A stretch of DNA of 64,000 bases from Undaria pinnatifida (Eukaryota; Sar; Phaeophyceae; Laminariales; Alariaceae), in the NCBI GenBank assembly GCA_012845835.1, contig JABAKD010000019.1:8667584-8731583 (forward strand), read 5' to 3'. Each line of letters starts with the position of its first letter. Positions within the stretch are counted from its first letter, which is position 1. The notes under the pieces were generated by a model. That model was given only the letters and a program-made list of their open reading frames with translations. It ran no database searches and was not told the origin of the DNA. The position numbers were made by a program, and so were the translations under genes. Below are positions 12,832 through 33,300 of this stretch, in pieces.

Positions 12832-13065
12832 AACACTTATCTCCGTCTGGTCCGCCAATCACAACTTCAACGCGGCCTTGGCCAACCTCCTTTATTCACC
12901 ACTTGTGGGCATCGGTATTACGTAACAAATAACCAACCAACCTCAACCCCCACCCAATCCGGCAATAACAACCGCGGCCAGCTTCCTGGATTGACCAATT
13001 ATCTTTATCGCCGTTACGGAACAGCCAATCAAGCACACCTTACCCCCCCCGTCCGGTCCGCCAAT
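12832..13065. promoter_or_regulatory. cluster of six CCAAT words
   Basis: CCAAT occurs at 12832, 12855, 12954, 12995, 13025 and 13061, all on the plus strand. Two lie in an identical GGTCCGCCAATCACA context. CCAAT clusters are bound by NF-Y-type factors in many eukaryotes, but no gene start was recognised next to this one. It may be an orphan promoter, part of a repeat, or chance. The region lies just beyond the 3' end of the TOG gene. Confidence 0.25.
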
Positions 13066-13511
13066 CACAGTTAAGGACGACGTCCGCCAAAGGCGAGCTT
13101 CCTCCCCTCCCCCGCCTCGCCGGCTTCAAGTTTTCGAGAGATCTAAGGCCGTCGCCCCTAGATCCATCACGATCATGCTCGACTTCGGCTTTTTCTGAAC
13201 GGTCCCGGGGTCGGCGAGGGCACACAAAAGAGCCAGATCGGTGCGGAAAAGACGAAATGTTACATGCGGAAATAATCGTACGAATAAGGCGTAAATCTGA
13301 GCATGTATCTACCGTATGACCCGAATACATATAAGACGTGTGTCCGCAAGTTCCAAAAAAAAACAAAAATGGAGGACTAGGTCTATTCGTAGAATCAGCA
13401 GCAAAATAACGGCGTGTTAGAAAGGTACCATTTTTTCTGTCTTCACTCCCACTTTCTCCAGTAAGCGCGGTCACGCACTCGTACTATTAGTGCATATGTT
13501 GCAATCATTGA

Positions 13512-22610
<9,099 letters not shown>

Positions 22611-23802
22611 CGTCGCTTTGTGTTGCCTCTTTTTCAAGAGAGAACGGCAAAATATGGTTGGGTTGGTCGGCGCAACGAACACTCAGCACGACTGGCCTTT
22701 CCCCCCCTCCTGCAGGCTGGAGCTATTCGCTGTGCTGTTGTGCTCTACGGCCTCTTGTTCGATGCAAAACCCTCCGTGTGAGAGAGGTCGGCGCTGGCGT
22801 CACGGCTCGAAAGGATAAAGAGCATGACCGTTGACAATTTCCTAGAGGTTCTAATTTCGCCGCATGTTGGTATCAAACTCATGGACACATACCTCCGGTC
22901 CTCCAGGAATTCCATTTTCGAGCCACACAGCACACCAAGCACACCAGCCGGCAGAGCCCACGACGCACCCACCCAGACACAGCCAGGCTCTACACAGGCA
23001 CGACCACCACAACAGGTGAGCAGCAGGGAGGAGGCTCAATGTGTGAGGCACGTCATGTCAGGTTAGGTTTGTCGGGCTGTCTCTGTTTCAGGCTTTGAAC
23101 GCCGCCAGCAATCGAGGACAGAAAAACAGGATAGGGCAGTACAATCACATGTGCTAGGAATCCGCGGTTCGACCTATTGACCGCTTGACTGACGGGTATA
23201 AATAATAAACGTAGTATTTTAAGTTAATATATGTCTTGACGCGTCCATAATGACCGGTCTCCCAGTGTCTGAGGCACTGCACCGTATCTCGCCGCCTCCG
23301 GCTTTAGTCCACGAACACCGGCCGTAGGCGCTTCCCGTGCCGTGCCGAGGACGCCCCCATGCCTCTACCTAAGGGAAACACAAATGCTTGTGTAGGGTGG
23401 TTGATTGCCCCTCTCTGTGTTTCCCGCTAACGTGCTTGTGGGCAACTGCTGCTGCCCCGAGAGGAGCATATACACGCCCCATCTTCAAACCTCTTTGCAC
23501 TCGCGCCATAAAATCAAAATTCTCACTAATTTCAAGTAGTTTGTTCCCAACATCTGCCAAAACGTGCACGTGAGTGAAGCAGCACGTGAAGCATGAAGCA
23601 ACAGCGGCAGACATCAGTGCAACACAAGCGACAACAAGTCAAAGCGTGACCAAGACTGCTCGCTGTCGGAGCCACAAGAAGAAAATGGCGGTGGCATGGC
23701 CTCTGACTACACGGTGCCACTGATTGTCACTGACACGTCGCGTCACGCATAACACCCAGGACATACATGCTATAGTGGTACCCTGAAGCGGTAGGACGAA
23801 AT
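22611..23802. other. intergenic upstream of TOG gene
   Basis: Upstream flank of the minus-strand TOG gene and likely location of its promoter and 5' untranslated region. No TATA-like or other convincing element was identified and no coding frame stands out. Confidence 0.4.
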
Positions 23803-24032
23803 AAAAAAACACTCCCGCTGTGATGAAAGATTTCGTCGAAACTCATTTTTGCAAGCTAAGTGATACTCCGATCGCGCGTATTACTGGGTGTGTCCTTATT
23901 AAGGATATAGGCCGGCGACTCCCCGTGGAACCACAGTGTAGCTTGTAGCAGGGTCAACAGGGTGATGTTGACCAATCTGTGCGCGGAAACTACAAAACCC
24001 GTTTTTGAGGGGGACAAAATCTGACAGCTGTG
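23803..24032 (+). repeat. TR1 repeat, partial copy
   Basis: Outer part of the terminal repeat, with AAGATTTCGTCGAAACTCAT, GATACTCCGATCGCGCGTAT and GGGGGACAAAATCTGACAGC in the canonical order. It stops soon after the CAGCTGTGGAA word. Confidence 0.85.
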
Positions 24033-24085
24033 GAAATATATATCTAGTCTATGTACATTTTTTTTCACAATATTTATAATTTTCA

Positions 24086-24357
24086 GCTTCTGGACAAGCC
24101 GTGGTCACAGGTGTCGTCCCTTCTTTCCCCCAGTTCTTGCCTTCAATTTTTATCGCGCATAGGGTTCAGCAATCCCACTGCTTGCCGATTTTTCATCGAA
24201 TGTTGCTAACTCACGCTCTCGCGCTTTCCGCAAGTCAATTTGTGCACAAGAAAAAATCCCAACGAATTTATACAAGTATGCACTCTGCGGGGCTCGAACT
24301 CACGAAGGGACCTATACCAGGCTCGAGGATAACCTGATACGCCACCGGGGCGACCGG
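24086..24357 (-). mobile_element. tRNA-derived SINE, family A, copy 2
   Basis: Same unit as at 6170-6441, about 90% identical by eye. The minus strand opens with the tRNA-like head (CCGGTCGCCCCGGTGGCGTA) and a box-B-like GAGTTCGAGCCCC. Confidence 0.7.
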
Positions 24358-24515
24358 CATTATATGGGATGCCGTCGACGGTAGATAATAGCGAATCGTC
24401 CTTTGTCTTGGTCCTTCTTCCGCACATCATTTTTTTCAAAAGCACGCCGCCGGGCTGATTGGATCGGACCGGGTGGGGTCGTTTTCTTCATCAATCGGCA
24501 ACGTACCAGTATGTT

Positions 24516-25289
24516 ACAAAAATTAGAATACACTCCAGCTGTGAGATCGAATATTTTGTCGAAACTCATCTTTGCAAGCTGTGTGTGATACTCCGATCGC
24601 GCGTATTACGGGTTGTGTGTCCTTATTAAGGATATAGGTCGGCGACTCCGGTTGCAACTACAGTGTAGCTAGGAGAGTCAACAGGGTGATGTTAGGCAGT
24701 CTGTGCGCGGAAACTATAAAACCCGTTTCTGAGGGGGACAAAATCTGACAGCTGTGGAAGGAAATGCATCAGTTTATCAAGTGAATCCTGTAAGTCGAAT
24801 AACCGGTGAGGGGAGGGCGGAGTTTTTAAGGACGTGGGGGCTTGATTTTGATCAAAACAGGGGGCGGGAGGGGGGGGAGGGGGCGGGGGGGACGGGTGTG
24901 GCGCAGGGGGGGGGTGACAGCTGTGGAAGGAAATGCATCAGTTTATCAAGTGAATCCTGTAAGTCGATAACCGGTGAGGGGAGGGCGGAGTTTTTAAGGA
25001 CGTGGGGGCCTGATTTTGATCAAAAGGGGGGCGGGAGGGGGGGAGGGGGGGGGAGGGGACGGGTGGGGCAGCTCAATTTGTGCGTGGAAACTATAAATCC
25101 TTCTTGGGGAGGGGGGGGGAATGTGGCGGGGGGGGGGGGGAGGGGGCTTCAGGTCGCATAGATGTAGGGGTTTGCTATACACGTGGTGCTAGGTCTAGGC
25201 GATGGTGCGGGTGGTGGGGAAGGAGGGGGCGTTGGGGGCGGGGGGGGGTGGGAATTGCAGCAGCGGCATGGACGGCTCTAAAAAGATAA
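24516..25289 (+). repeat. TR1 repeat, long copy with duplicated tail
   Basis: Follows the terminal repeat of the 53-62-kb element through its G-rich section to the GTGGTGCTAGGTCTAGGCGA block. The segment around GGAAATGCATCAGTTTATCA is present twice (about 24760 and 24925), a local duplication. It starts beside ATGTTACAAAAA, a boundary shared with other copies. Confidence 0.85.
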
Positions 25290-25610
25290 TGTATATACCA
25301 GATCATGGAACCCCAAATTTTTGACGTGTCTAAATAAACATGTAAACTGCGCCGTTTCCGGTTCGCCGTGGGGTTTTCTGCGCCATTTTATGCTTTATAT
25401 ACGAGGTATAGTATATGGCCTCGTTTTCTAAAACTCTGAAAACAATAACATGGTAAGCACTTATTTCACCCCTACATCCTTGTACTTTAATTGTTGCACA
25501 CCGGCACGCATTTTATTCCGGCACTTCTGTTTGCGGCAGAGCACTACCGCGAGACGCTAGTCGGAGGAGGGCAAGCGAAGATTCGTCTTTTCAACAGAGT
25601 CGGCATAAAC
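25290..25610. other. upstream flank of CysQ gene
   Basis: Contains no recognisable core promoter. The frame of CysQ exon 1 stays open upstream past 25491, and a possible acceptor (TGCGGCAG at about 25542) precedes the ATG, so an extra 5' exon carrying a targeting peptide is possible. Confidence 0.35.
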
Positions 25611-25721
25611 ATGGCCATGACCTACGCCTGCGGCAAGACGGTCGTTGACGTGGAGAAGGTGGTCGACGTCGTCAGGGCGGCCGGCGCGGCGATCATGCAG
25701 GTCTACACCGAGGACGCCAAG
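25611..25721 (+). CDS. cysQ: cysQ exon 1
   Basis: Residues 1-37. VVDVVRAAGAAIMQVY matches the N-terminal helix of CysQ (ARNAGDAIMQVY in E. coli). Donor AAG/GTGGGA, phase 0. A second in-frame ATG is two codons downstream. Confidence 0.85.
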
Positions 25722-27094
25722 GTGGGATTGGTTACGTATGGCTAGCTAGCTATGTCATATTACTATGTTACAAACAAAAATATTTTACTCCAGCTGTGAG
25801 ATCGAAGATTTTGTCGAAAATCATCTTTGCAAGCTGTGAGTGATACTCCGATCGCGCGTATTGCGGGTTGTGTGTCCTCATTAAGGATATAGGTCGGTGA
25901 CTCCGGTTGCAACTACAGTGTAGCTATCAGGGTCAATAGGGTGATGTTAGTCAGTCTGTACGCGGAAACTATAAAATCCATATATGAAGTACATACCTGG
26001 TACGAAAAAATAGTGTGTACCACCCCGTTGTCCCTTGTATAATACCATTAATAGCTACTGAGGGGAGTCGCCGATGTGTATATATATATCGTTCTCGAGG
26101 ACATGCACACCACACCCCGTGAAACGCGCGATCGGTATATTGCACACAGCTTGCAAATATGAGTTCGACGAAATGCTCGGTCTCACGGCTGTACATGCTG
26201 TGTATTTTAGTTTTTTTTTTCAAATTGAGTATTGTAACGGCATGGGATTAATTCCGCGGTTGAGGAAGGAGGCTGTCAATCAATGTATATATTTCGGCTC
26301 AAAAGGCTACGAGCTGGGCGGCCAAAAACCGCTTTTTCACTCGTCCGGCGGTGTCTCTACAATTTTGAATCAATTGCGGTTCACATTTAGTAGCAAAGTG
26401 TATTCCCGAGTTTACAGCGCAGTTGCCGACGTTGGATTTTTTTTCGAAATCCGAGGTAGTTTCGTGAAAAAAAAAACATGAAAAAAAAGAAAAAGTATGC
26501 CTTTTGGTTGAACAAGATGTATTTGTCGATATTAGAGTGCACCAGGTACATTAAAGCCCAAAATCCCTGTCTTGCGGATTTTGCTCAAAATCGGTGTGCA
26601 TCTTCCTTGAGACATGGCGAATCGACCGATATCCTTGCCATAGTCTAATTCGCCGTGCATCAAGAGATATGGCGTGCTTACGATTCCCTATAAAAAGTTA
26701 AGATACTACGATGATATATACACAAAATGTGGAATTCTCACTCCAATTTTTGTTTTTTTTGGCTTGGAATTTTATGCGTTCTACGTAAGAGCAAGCCTTT
26801 GCCTGCTGCACCTTTTGTTTTTCTGTCCGTTGTGGCCAAAAACAATTTCCGGATTTTTCTGAAATGCGCATAGTTCACGAAAAAAAATAAATGGTGCAGT
26901 AGGCAATCCCTTCGGAAGACTAGTATGAAGCACGTGTCAAATTTTCAGATCAAAACACGGAAAAACGGACTGAGAAAGTGCCTGGTCAATTAAAAAGCTG
27001 ATCTTGGCCAGCCCAGCTCGTATCTACCCCTATCCTACGTGGCACACCTGGGCTGCAGCCGGCCCGCAAGGACGTTTGAGGCTGAAGCAGCAAC

Positions 27095-27128
<34 letters not shown>

Positions 27129-27185
27129 CAGGATACACGTCCGGCATGAAGACGCACCCGCAGTTTCGGATGCCATAGTTCTCGA

Positions 27186-27224
<39 letters not shown>

Positions 27225-30200
27225 AAGCCACCGTTGTCGAATGGTGGTATACATGTACTGAGTATATATGACGACACAACCAGTCCTGTATTTCCGTTGT
27301 TTTGAGTGCGTGCCGTGTGAATGCTACGGCACAATTAACCACCCACCTTGGGACTCCGGAGTGAAAACTGTCGAAAATTACTGACGTTTACGGCATCTGC
27401 CACACGACACAGCCCACCTCGCTGGGTCAGGACGCGTTCTCGTTTGTGTGTTTGAACAATGGTGCAACGAGCTGCACTACACTTTTTTGTATAATTTGTT
27501 TTCTTCATCCCATTCATCATCCTCGCACTACTCTCGCGCTCCCTCCCATAGTAGCTCAGATACGGGGTCACATAGCGGACCCTTCTCCCCCCTCCCCACT
27601 ACGGTGCGTGCCTTCATTTTTATCGCGAGAAGAACTCAGCATTTTTTTCCGTCGTCGACTCGCGACGAATTGTGCGTACCCACGCTGCTAGGCGCTCTCA
27701 GCAGTTGATCCTTTTTTTTTTTCTTCGCAAATAAAACAAGAATCTCACCACGGTGGGAATTGAGCTCAAGGATCAACGCTAGTAGTATTCGAAGGTAACC
27801 ACCGGGGCGACCGGCCACTACACCTGGTACTGACCTAGTTACCGCGCGCTAACAGTGGGCTAAACGGTTGGCAACGGTTGACAAGGTTTAACTTCCACTG
27901 TTTTGTCAGTTGTGCCTGGCCCCTCGAAGGGTCTGAAGGTTTAAAAAGGACCACTTTACTGGTTTAAATTTGGAGCCCTTGGCCGTTCGTGGGCACGATA
28001 TCTGCTGCTGTCGCTCGCAGGACTGGGACGTGCAGATTAAAACCAAGGACAACTCTCCGCTGACCAAGGCGGACCTGGCCGCTAACAAGGTCATCTGCGA
28101 CGCCCTCGCTGAAAGCTACCCGGACATTCCGATGTGAGACAAACGTTACCACTGGTCAGTTGTAGCCCCCATACGTGTGCGGTATGAACGCCACCGCAGC
28201 AGTCGTGTATGTGGCGGGGCGGTCAACGCGTCACCCTTTGGCTTGATTGTGGCATAGCAACCAAAATAAGGAGGAGCGCGGTCTTAATAATCGTCTTACC
28301 CACTGTGCTGTGTAAGTGCACGGAAAATTTGGGTGGTGTGGTGCTGAGCGCACGTGTCGCTCAACGTATTGCGTTTTTTGTTCTTAGGGACCAAGTGGAG
28401 AAACTCACCAGCCTGGGCTATTTTCTTGTGGCCGAGGCTGTAACCGTCGTCGAAGGTCGGCATTTTTTTCCTCTGACACTCGCATACGGTCGAGCATTGC
28501 GAAATGTCTCACTCGCCCTCGATTCGCATCGATGTCAAATGCGGCCTGACCTGGTCTCTCTTGATACCTGCACTATACGTGTACTGATTGATTCCCACAC
28601 CCCAAGCGGAGCGAAAAAGCTGTCGGCATCGCGATCTTCGTGCCCGTTTCCTCGCGAATGGCCCAACCCCGCGTGCCAAAGTCTTTGAGGTTTCCATTCC
28701 TTCGAGCTCACATGGCAATCCCACCGGCAGGTCTTAGCAAGGAGAATATCACGCACGTATCTGAGATGTATGCAGTAGCTTACGTCCCCCTCCCCTTGCA
28801 CCCCTCTTGCACTCCCGTTAGTATATAATGGTTGGCCTCGGTTGGCACCGACGCGGTAAAACATTAGATGTATATTGGGGTTGGTGTTGGTTGGCAACGG
28901 CGCTGTAAAGCATGCCAATCACTGCGTGAGCTGGTACCGTTTGTTTTTCTTATGGCGTTTACCATGGTGGTTATTGAACTAGATAATATTGTGCGGGGTG
29001 GATAACCCTAATTCCGCACAAGGGGAATGATCGCATCACGTAGTGTCGATATGGTAAGGCACCCACGAGGCGGTTGCATATGGTAGTAATACCCATTGTT
29101 GTCTCTGGAGCGGTCAGACCAGAAAACAAAGTAACTCATTGGTCGCTGTCTTCCATAAGCAAGAAAGTAGGCACAAGGTGCCGAAGTCCGTCTTACGAGC
29201 GGTTCTTGGAAGGATGCAGTTCACCCTTCATGCGACTCGCCGAACACCTCACGGCGCTTCGCGCTTGGTGCAAGCAATGTCTGCCTGGTCGGTAAAAACC
29301 TGACGAGCTCCGTCCTGGCATAGTAGGGACGCGAGGGTCTATGGTCATACGACCTCGGCCATGCACAAACTGAGGACACCCCCGCCCTTGCACCCCCCCC
29401 CTTATCCTGATCTCTCGTGTCACCCCCTCCCCCTACCCCCCCCATACCCCTGTCTTTTTTTATTGGGTTGCAGCGTGTCGGAGGAAAACAAGCTTTTGCC
29501 GTTCGAAGAGCGCAAGGACTACACACACTTCTTCTGCGTCGACCCGCTCGATGGAACCAAGGTATGGAACCACAGCGTCCCTTTGTTGGTGTCGCGTTTG
29601 CCCCCGACCGATTCTGCGATGCCCTCCCCCCCTAAACCAACGATTTCCTTTCACGAACGAACGTTTCATCATCATGGTCATGGTTCGTAGCTGCGCGACA
29701 CGAGGAAGGATGCTATGAAAAAAATTACCTTGACACTTTTCTTGTTTGCAAAGGACTGTCGAACGATGACGTCGGGGTGGCCAGGGACACCATATTTCAG
29801 GAGATACGGCCGGGTGCTGGTTTCAAAACCTTTGATTTAGTTGAAGGAAAGTTGGAAGGGCTACCGTAGAAGCCCCCCCCCCCCCTCTTCGCACGTGGTG
29901 CACGTAATGCCTGCCTGATCGGTGAACACCCGACATGATCCGTCACGACATGGTAGGGATGCGAGGGTCAATCAATGGTCAATCAATGGTCTTGAGACTA
30001 CGGCCATGCATGATGCGATGATCCCCCCCCCACTTGCTTCCTCCCCCTTGTCTTCTCCCTTCTCCTCCTCCTTGGTTGCGCTCCTCGTTGTCCTTCTCTT
30101 CCTGTTCCTCGTACTTGATCATTTGTTCCTCCTCCTCTTGCTCCTCCTCCTCCTCCTCCTCTTCTCTTTCTCTTCCTTGATTGTTTATGGGGAACCGACT

Positions 30201-30311
30201 TTTTAATTCCGTCTCTTGAGTGAAGATTGTAACTGTGAAGCAACACCGTAGTGCTGCCTGGGCTAGGCACCCGATGCTCTACATTAACTCCTATTATACC
30301 TGGTACGGAAG

Positions 30312-30344
<33 letters not shown>

Positions 30345-33300
30345 CGAAAAGCTCTCCATTCGAATGCGATGCAACGCCCAATTTTCCGCTCGCTTGACAA
30401 GAGGTCATCAAGGCCAAAGTTGCCAGAAAACTATGACCTTCCCCTCCCCCCTGTCCTCAAACAATACCTCATCATACTATTAATGACGTACTATCGTCCT
30501 AACGCAATGCAACTACCGCGCCTATTTATTCAAGAGGTCATTACAGCGGACTATAATATCAATTCACACTAAACTTGGACCCTCTCCCCCAACAGTAGCT
30601 ACTCATATCTTGGGAATGTATAACAGCGACATTTTTGTCTCGCTCGCTTTGGCAGGAGTTCATCAAGCGCAATGGGCAGTTCACGGTGAACGTGGGGCTG
30701 TGCGAGGCAGGCGTTCCCATCCTCGGGGTCGTGGGGGTGCCCGCCGCCGAGGACCCCCGCACGTACTTCGCCGTGAAGGGGCAGGGGGCGTTCGTTGAGG
30801 TGATGGGATGTTTTGTTTGGGCGATTGCTTCGTTTTTGATACATTACGTTCTTTTTTGGTACTTTGAAGTATTGTCTTTCTCCTTTAGTAATAGTACAGT
30901 ACTATTACTAGTACATTCTACGTGTGCTACGATAGAGGTTTTATACCTTATTTTGGCCGAACGTTTACCTGGCTGACGAGCCCTTTGGAGCCCCAAAAGC
31001 CCTCCCTATATATACCGGTATACTAATCCCAAGAAATGTGTCCCCAAAGCTGGGTTTCCTATTGTAGAAGGGGTTATCTCAGGAACTACCCAATATGATG
31101 GGGAATTCCAGTTTCGAAGCGTTACTCGTTGTATGCCTGCAGAATGCCATGGTATTGGTCATCTGGTCGCCAATTTCGTGTTTTGACAAAATCGTTTTGT
31201 GAGTTATTAATAGGTGTACAGCTCCTGAACTGGCCACGCTCAGAGAATTTGTGGCGCTGCCCCTGTATCGCATCGTAGAGCGCGTCGTTCGTTCTTGGAA
31301 GCGCGCGATCACATTGTTTTTTGGACAAGGAGCCATCCCACTATAGTGCGGTAGGGGTTGCTCTTTTTGGGATGAATGTGTGTTACATTATCTGTATAGT
31401 GCGGTTGAGCTCCTCAAGTGCGAAACTATCGGTTTTGAATAGCCTCAAAGATCATGTTACACATGTTACATGTATCTTTGTTTTGCGGCTAACGCACAGA
31501 AACGTTAGTTGCGCGAACGAAGGTCTTCGAAGCCACGTTTCGGGTGATGATGTTGATGTTGAGCTTGTATTACATGTGCTTTGTTTTAGGACAAGCGCGT
31601 GGGAGTGGTGGTCGGGCAGCGCGAGCGAATGTCTTCGAAGTCATTTTTCGGGTGTAAGGTATTTGAGCTTATACCAGGTATATGTTTTGTTTTAGGACAA
31701 GCGCGTGGAAGCGTTGGTCGGGCTGCGCGAGCAAATTCCTTTCGAAGTAATTTTTCGTGTGATGGTGGTGAGATGTTGAGGGTACAATAGCTTCTCATGG
31801 TAGGAGCTTTGGAAATTTGTTAGAATCTTCTGCACCCCGAGCCTAGCGTGGGATGGCTCCAAACTGCTTTGAGGTTTGTGCGCGATTTTCTCTTACAGTG
31901 TGGTCAAAGGGTTGTTGCGTCTCGAAATGCGGGACTGAGAGCCCTGCCCTGTGGTATCGGCGCGATTCCTCCAATGTTTTAACTGGTTGTTTTTGCCGTT
32001 GACCGTTGGTGTCTTCCGCCGGTCCCGTGTATGGATGTCGACGGCAATCGTCAACCTGGATACGGCCTGCCCTAACTTTCGAACATGGCGAAGGCCGTTG
32101 TATTGATGTAAAATAAAGTTATGTCTGGTTGATTTTCGAGTATTGTCGCGAATGTGGTGTCGTGGTGTCGTTTTCTATATGTACTGCGAGTGTGGTGGTG
32201 GGATTTCTGGACGAGTTTCAAGAAGTAACTTGTTACAAAAAAACTTTTGTTACGGAATAAGCCCCCCACGGATTGATAACGTGCGGAATCGCAGTCCTTT
32301 TTATTTTCTATAAGATGGGCGAACTTTTTTTTGTTTTTTTATAAGATGGGCGAAGTGTTCACTTGCTGTTATTCTGGATATCAATTTTTCATGATTTCTG
32401 CATGGTTTCCAAAATCACTTTTTGACGGAAAATAACTTGATTAGATACATGCCAGCGGGGGAAAAAAATACGACAATTTTTTCTTTCCCCACAACTGCCT
32501 TTTTCTCGCCATCAATTTCCCTGACTGGGCGATTCTTGCACGCTGTGGCTCGTCCGATCTTGGGACGCTATGGCCCGTCTAATCTTGACCGCTTCGGCCC
32601 GGCGAATCTTGGGCGTGCACGCGGTTTTGAGCAGACGGACGTCGGGAAGGAACGCTCTTCCATCAGCTGCAAAGGTGAGGTCGAGTGCCAAGGGAAGTTT
32701 AGTTTTCGCGGTGTGTTGCGCCAAAGCGATACACCAGTAATGGAGAGCGGGAAGGACGTGTTGAGGACGGGAGGGAGGGAAAAACGTAAAGGGGGGAAGA
32801 AAGGGGGAAGGGAGGGGAAGGTTGGATGCGGGAAGGGAGGGAGGAAGGGAGGGAGGGGCGGGAATAAGGAGAGAGGGAGGTAATGGGAGCCGACGCGTGT
32901 GAGCCGCGAAGCGGTGCTATGGCGGTGTGTTTGCGGTCGTGAGGTTGCCGCACGTTGTTGAAACTCGCTTCGCCGAACAACCCAAGGTAATATATCTCGC
33001 AGTCGCTTTGCCTGCAGCACTTCTTAGCGCTGGTGGCCAGGGGACCGTCGGCAAGGGCCCAGATCTGCGCATTTTTCCATTTCCAAGCGACCACAAGCAT
33101 TCGCAAGCACGGTTGTAGGCCATCGATATTAGTTGGCGCTTTTTCTTTTTCACGAGACGATAACACGGCCCTCGATTGGCAATCCTACGGTATGATTCCC
33201 CTAAATGAAAATGGTTGATTTACATGACCCAAGAGGTGAACTTCGTTTGGGTTACGCGTATTTCATTTCTACATGCTCTGGAGATCATGCTCGTTGTTGT

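Larger units (their letters stand above)
7831..13511. other. intergenic, no gene recognised
   Basis: No coding frame stands out on either strand. The region holds a diverged ~125-bp duplication around ACAACATGCAGCATGGCAAC with TA-rich microsatellite (about 9400-9700), an 89-bp tandem duplication (11597-11760), homopolymer C and A runs, and a cluster of CCAAT words (12832-13065). The last few hundred bases would contain the 3' untranslated region of the minus-strand TOG gene. Confidence 0.45.

Noticed and set aside
24754-25161. 135-codon Gly-rich plus-strand frame
   Set aside because: Lies entirely in the TR1 repeat with its G runs; the repeated peptide reflects the duplicated tail.
28209-28688. 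159-codon plus-strand frame in cysQ intron 2, with an acceptor-like TTCTTAG
   Set aside because: CysQ exons 2 and 3 join in phase without it, and its sequence shows no CysQ similarity.
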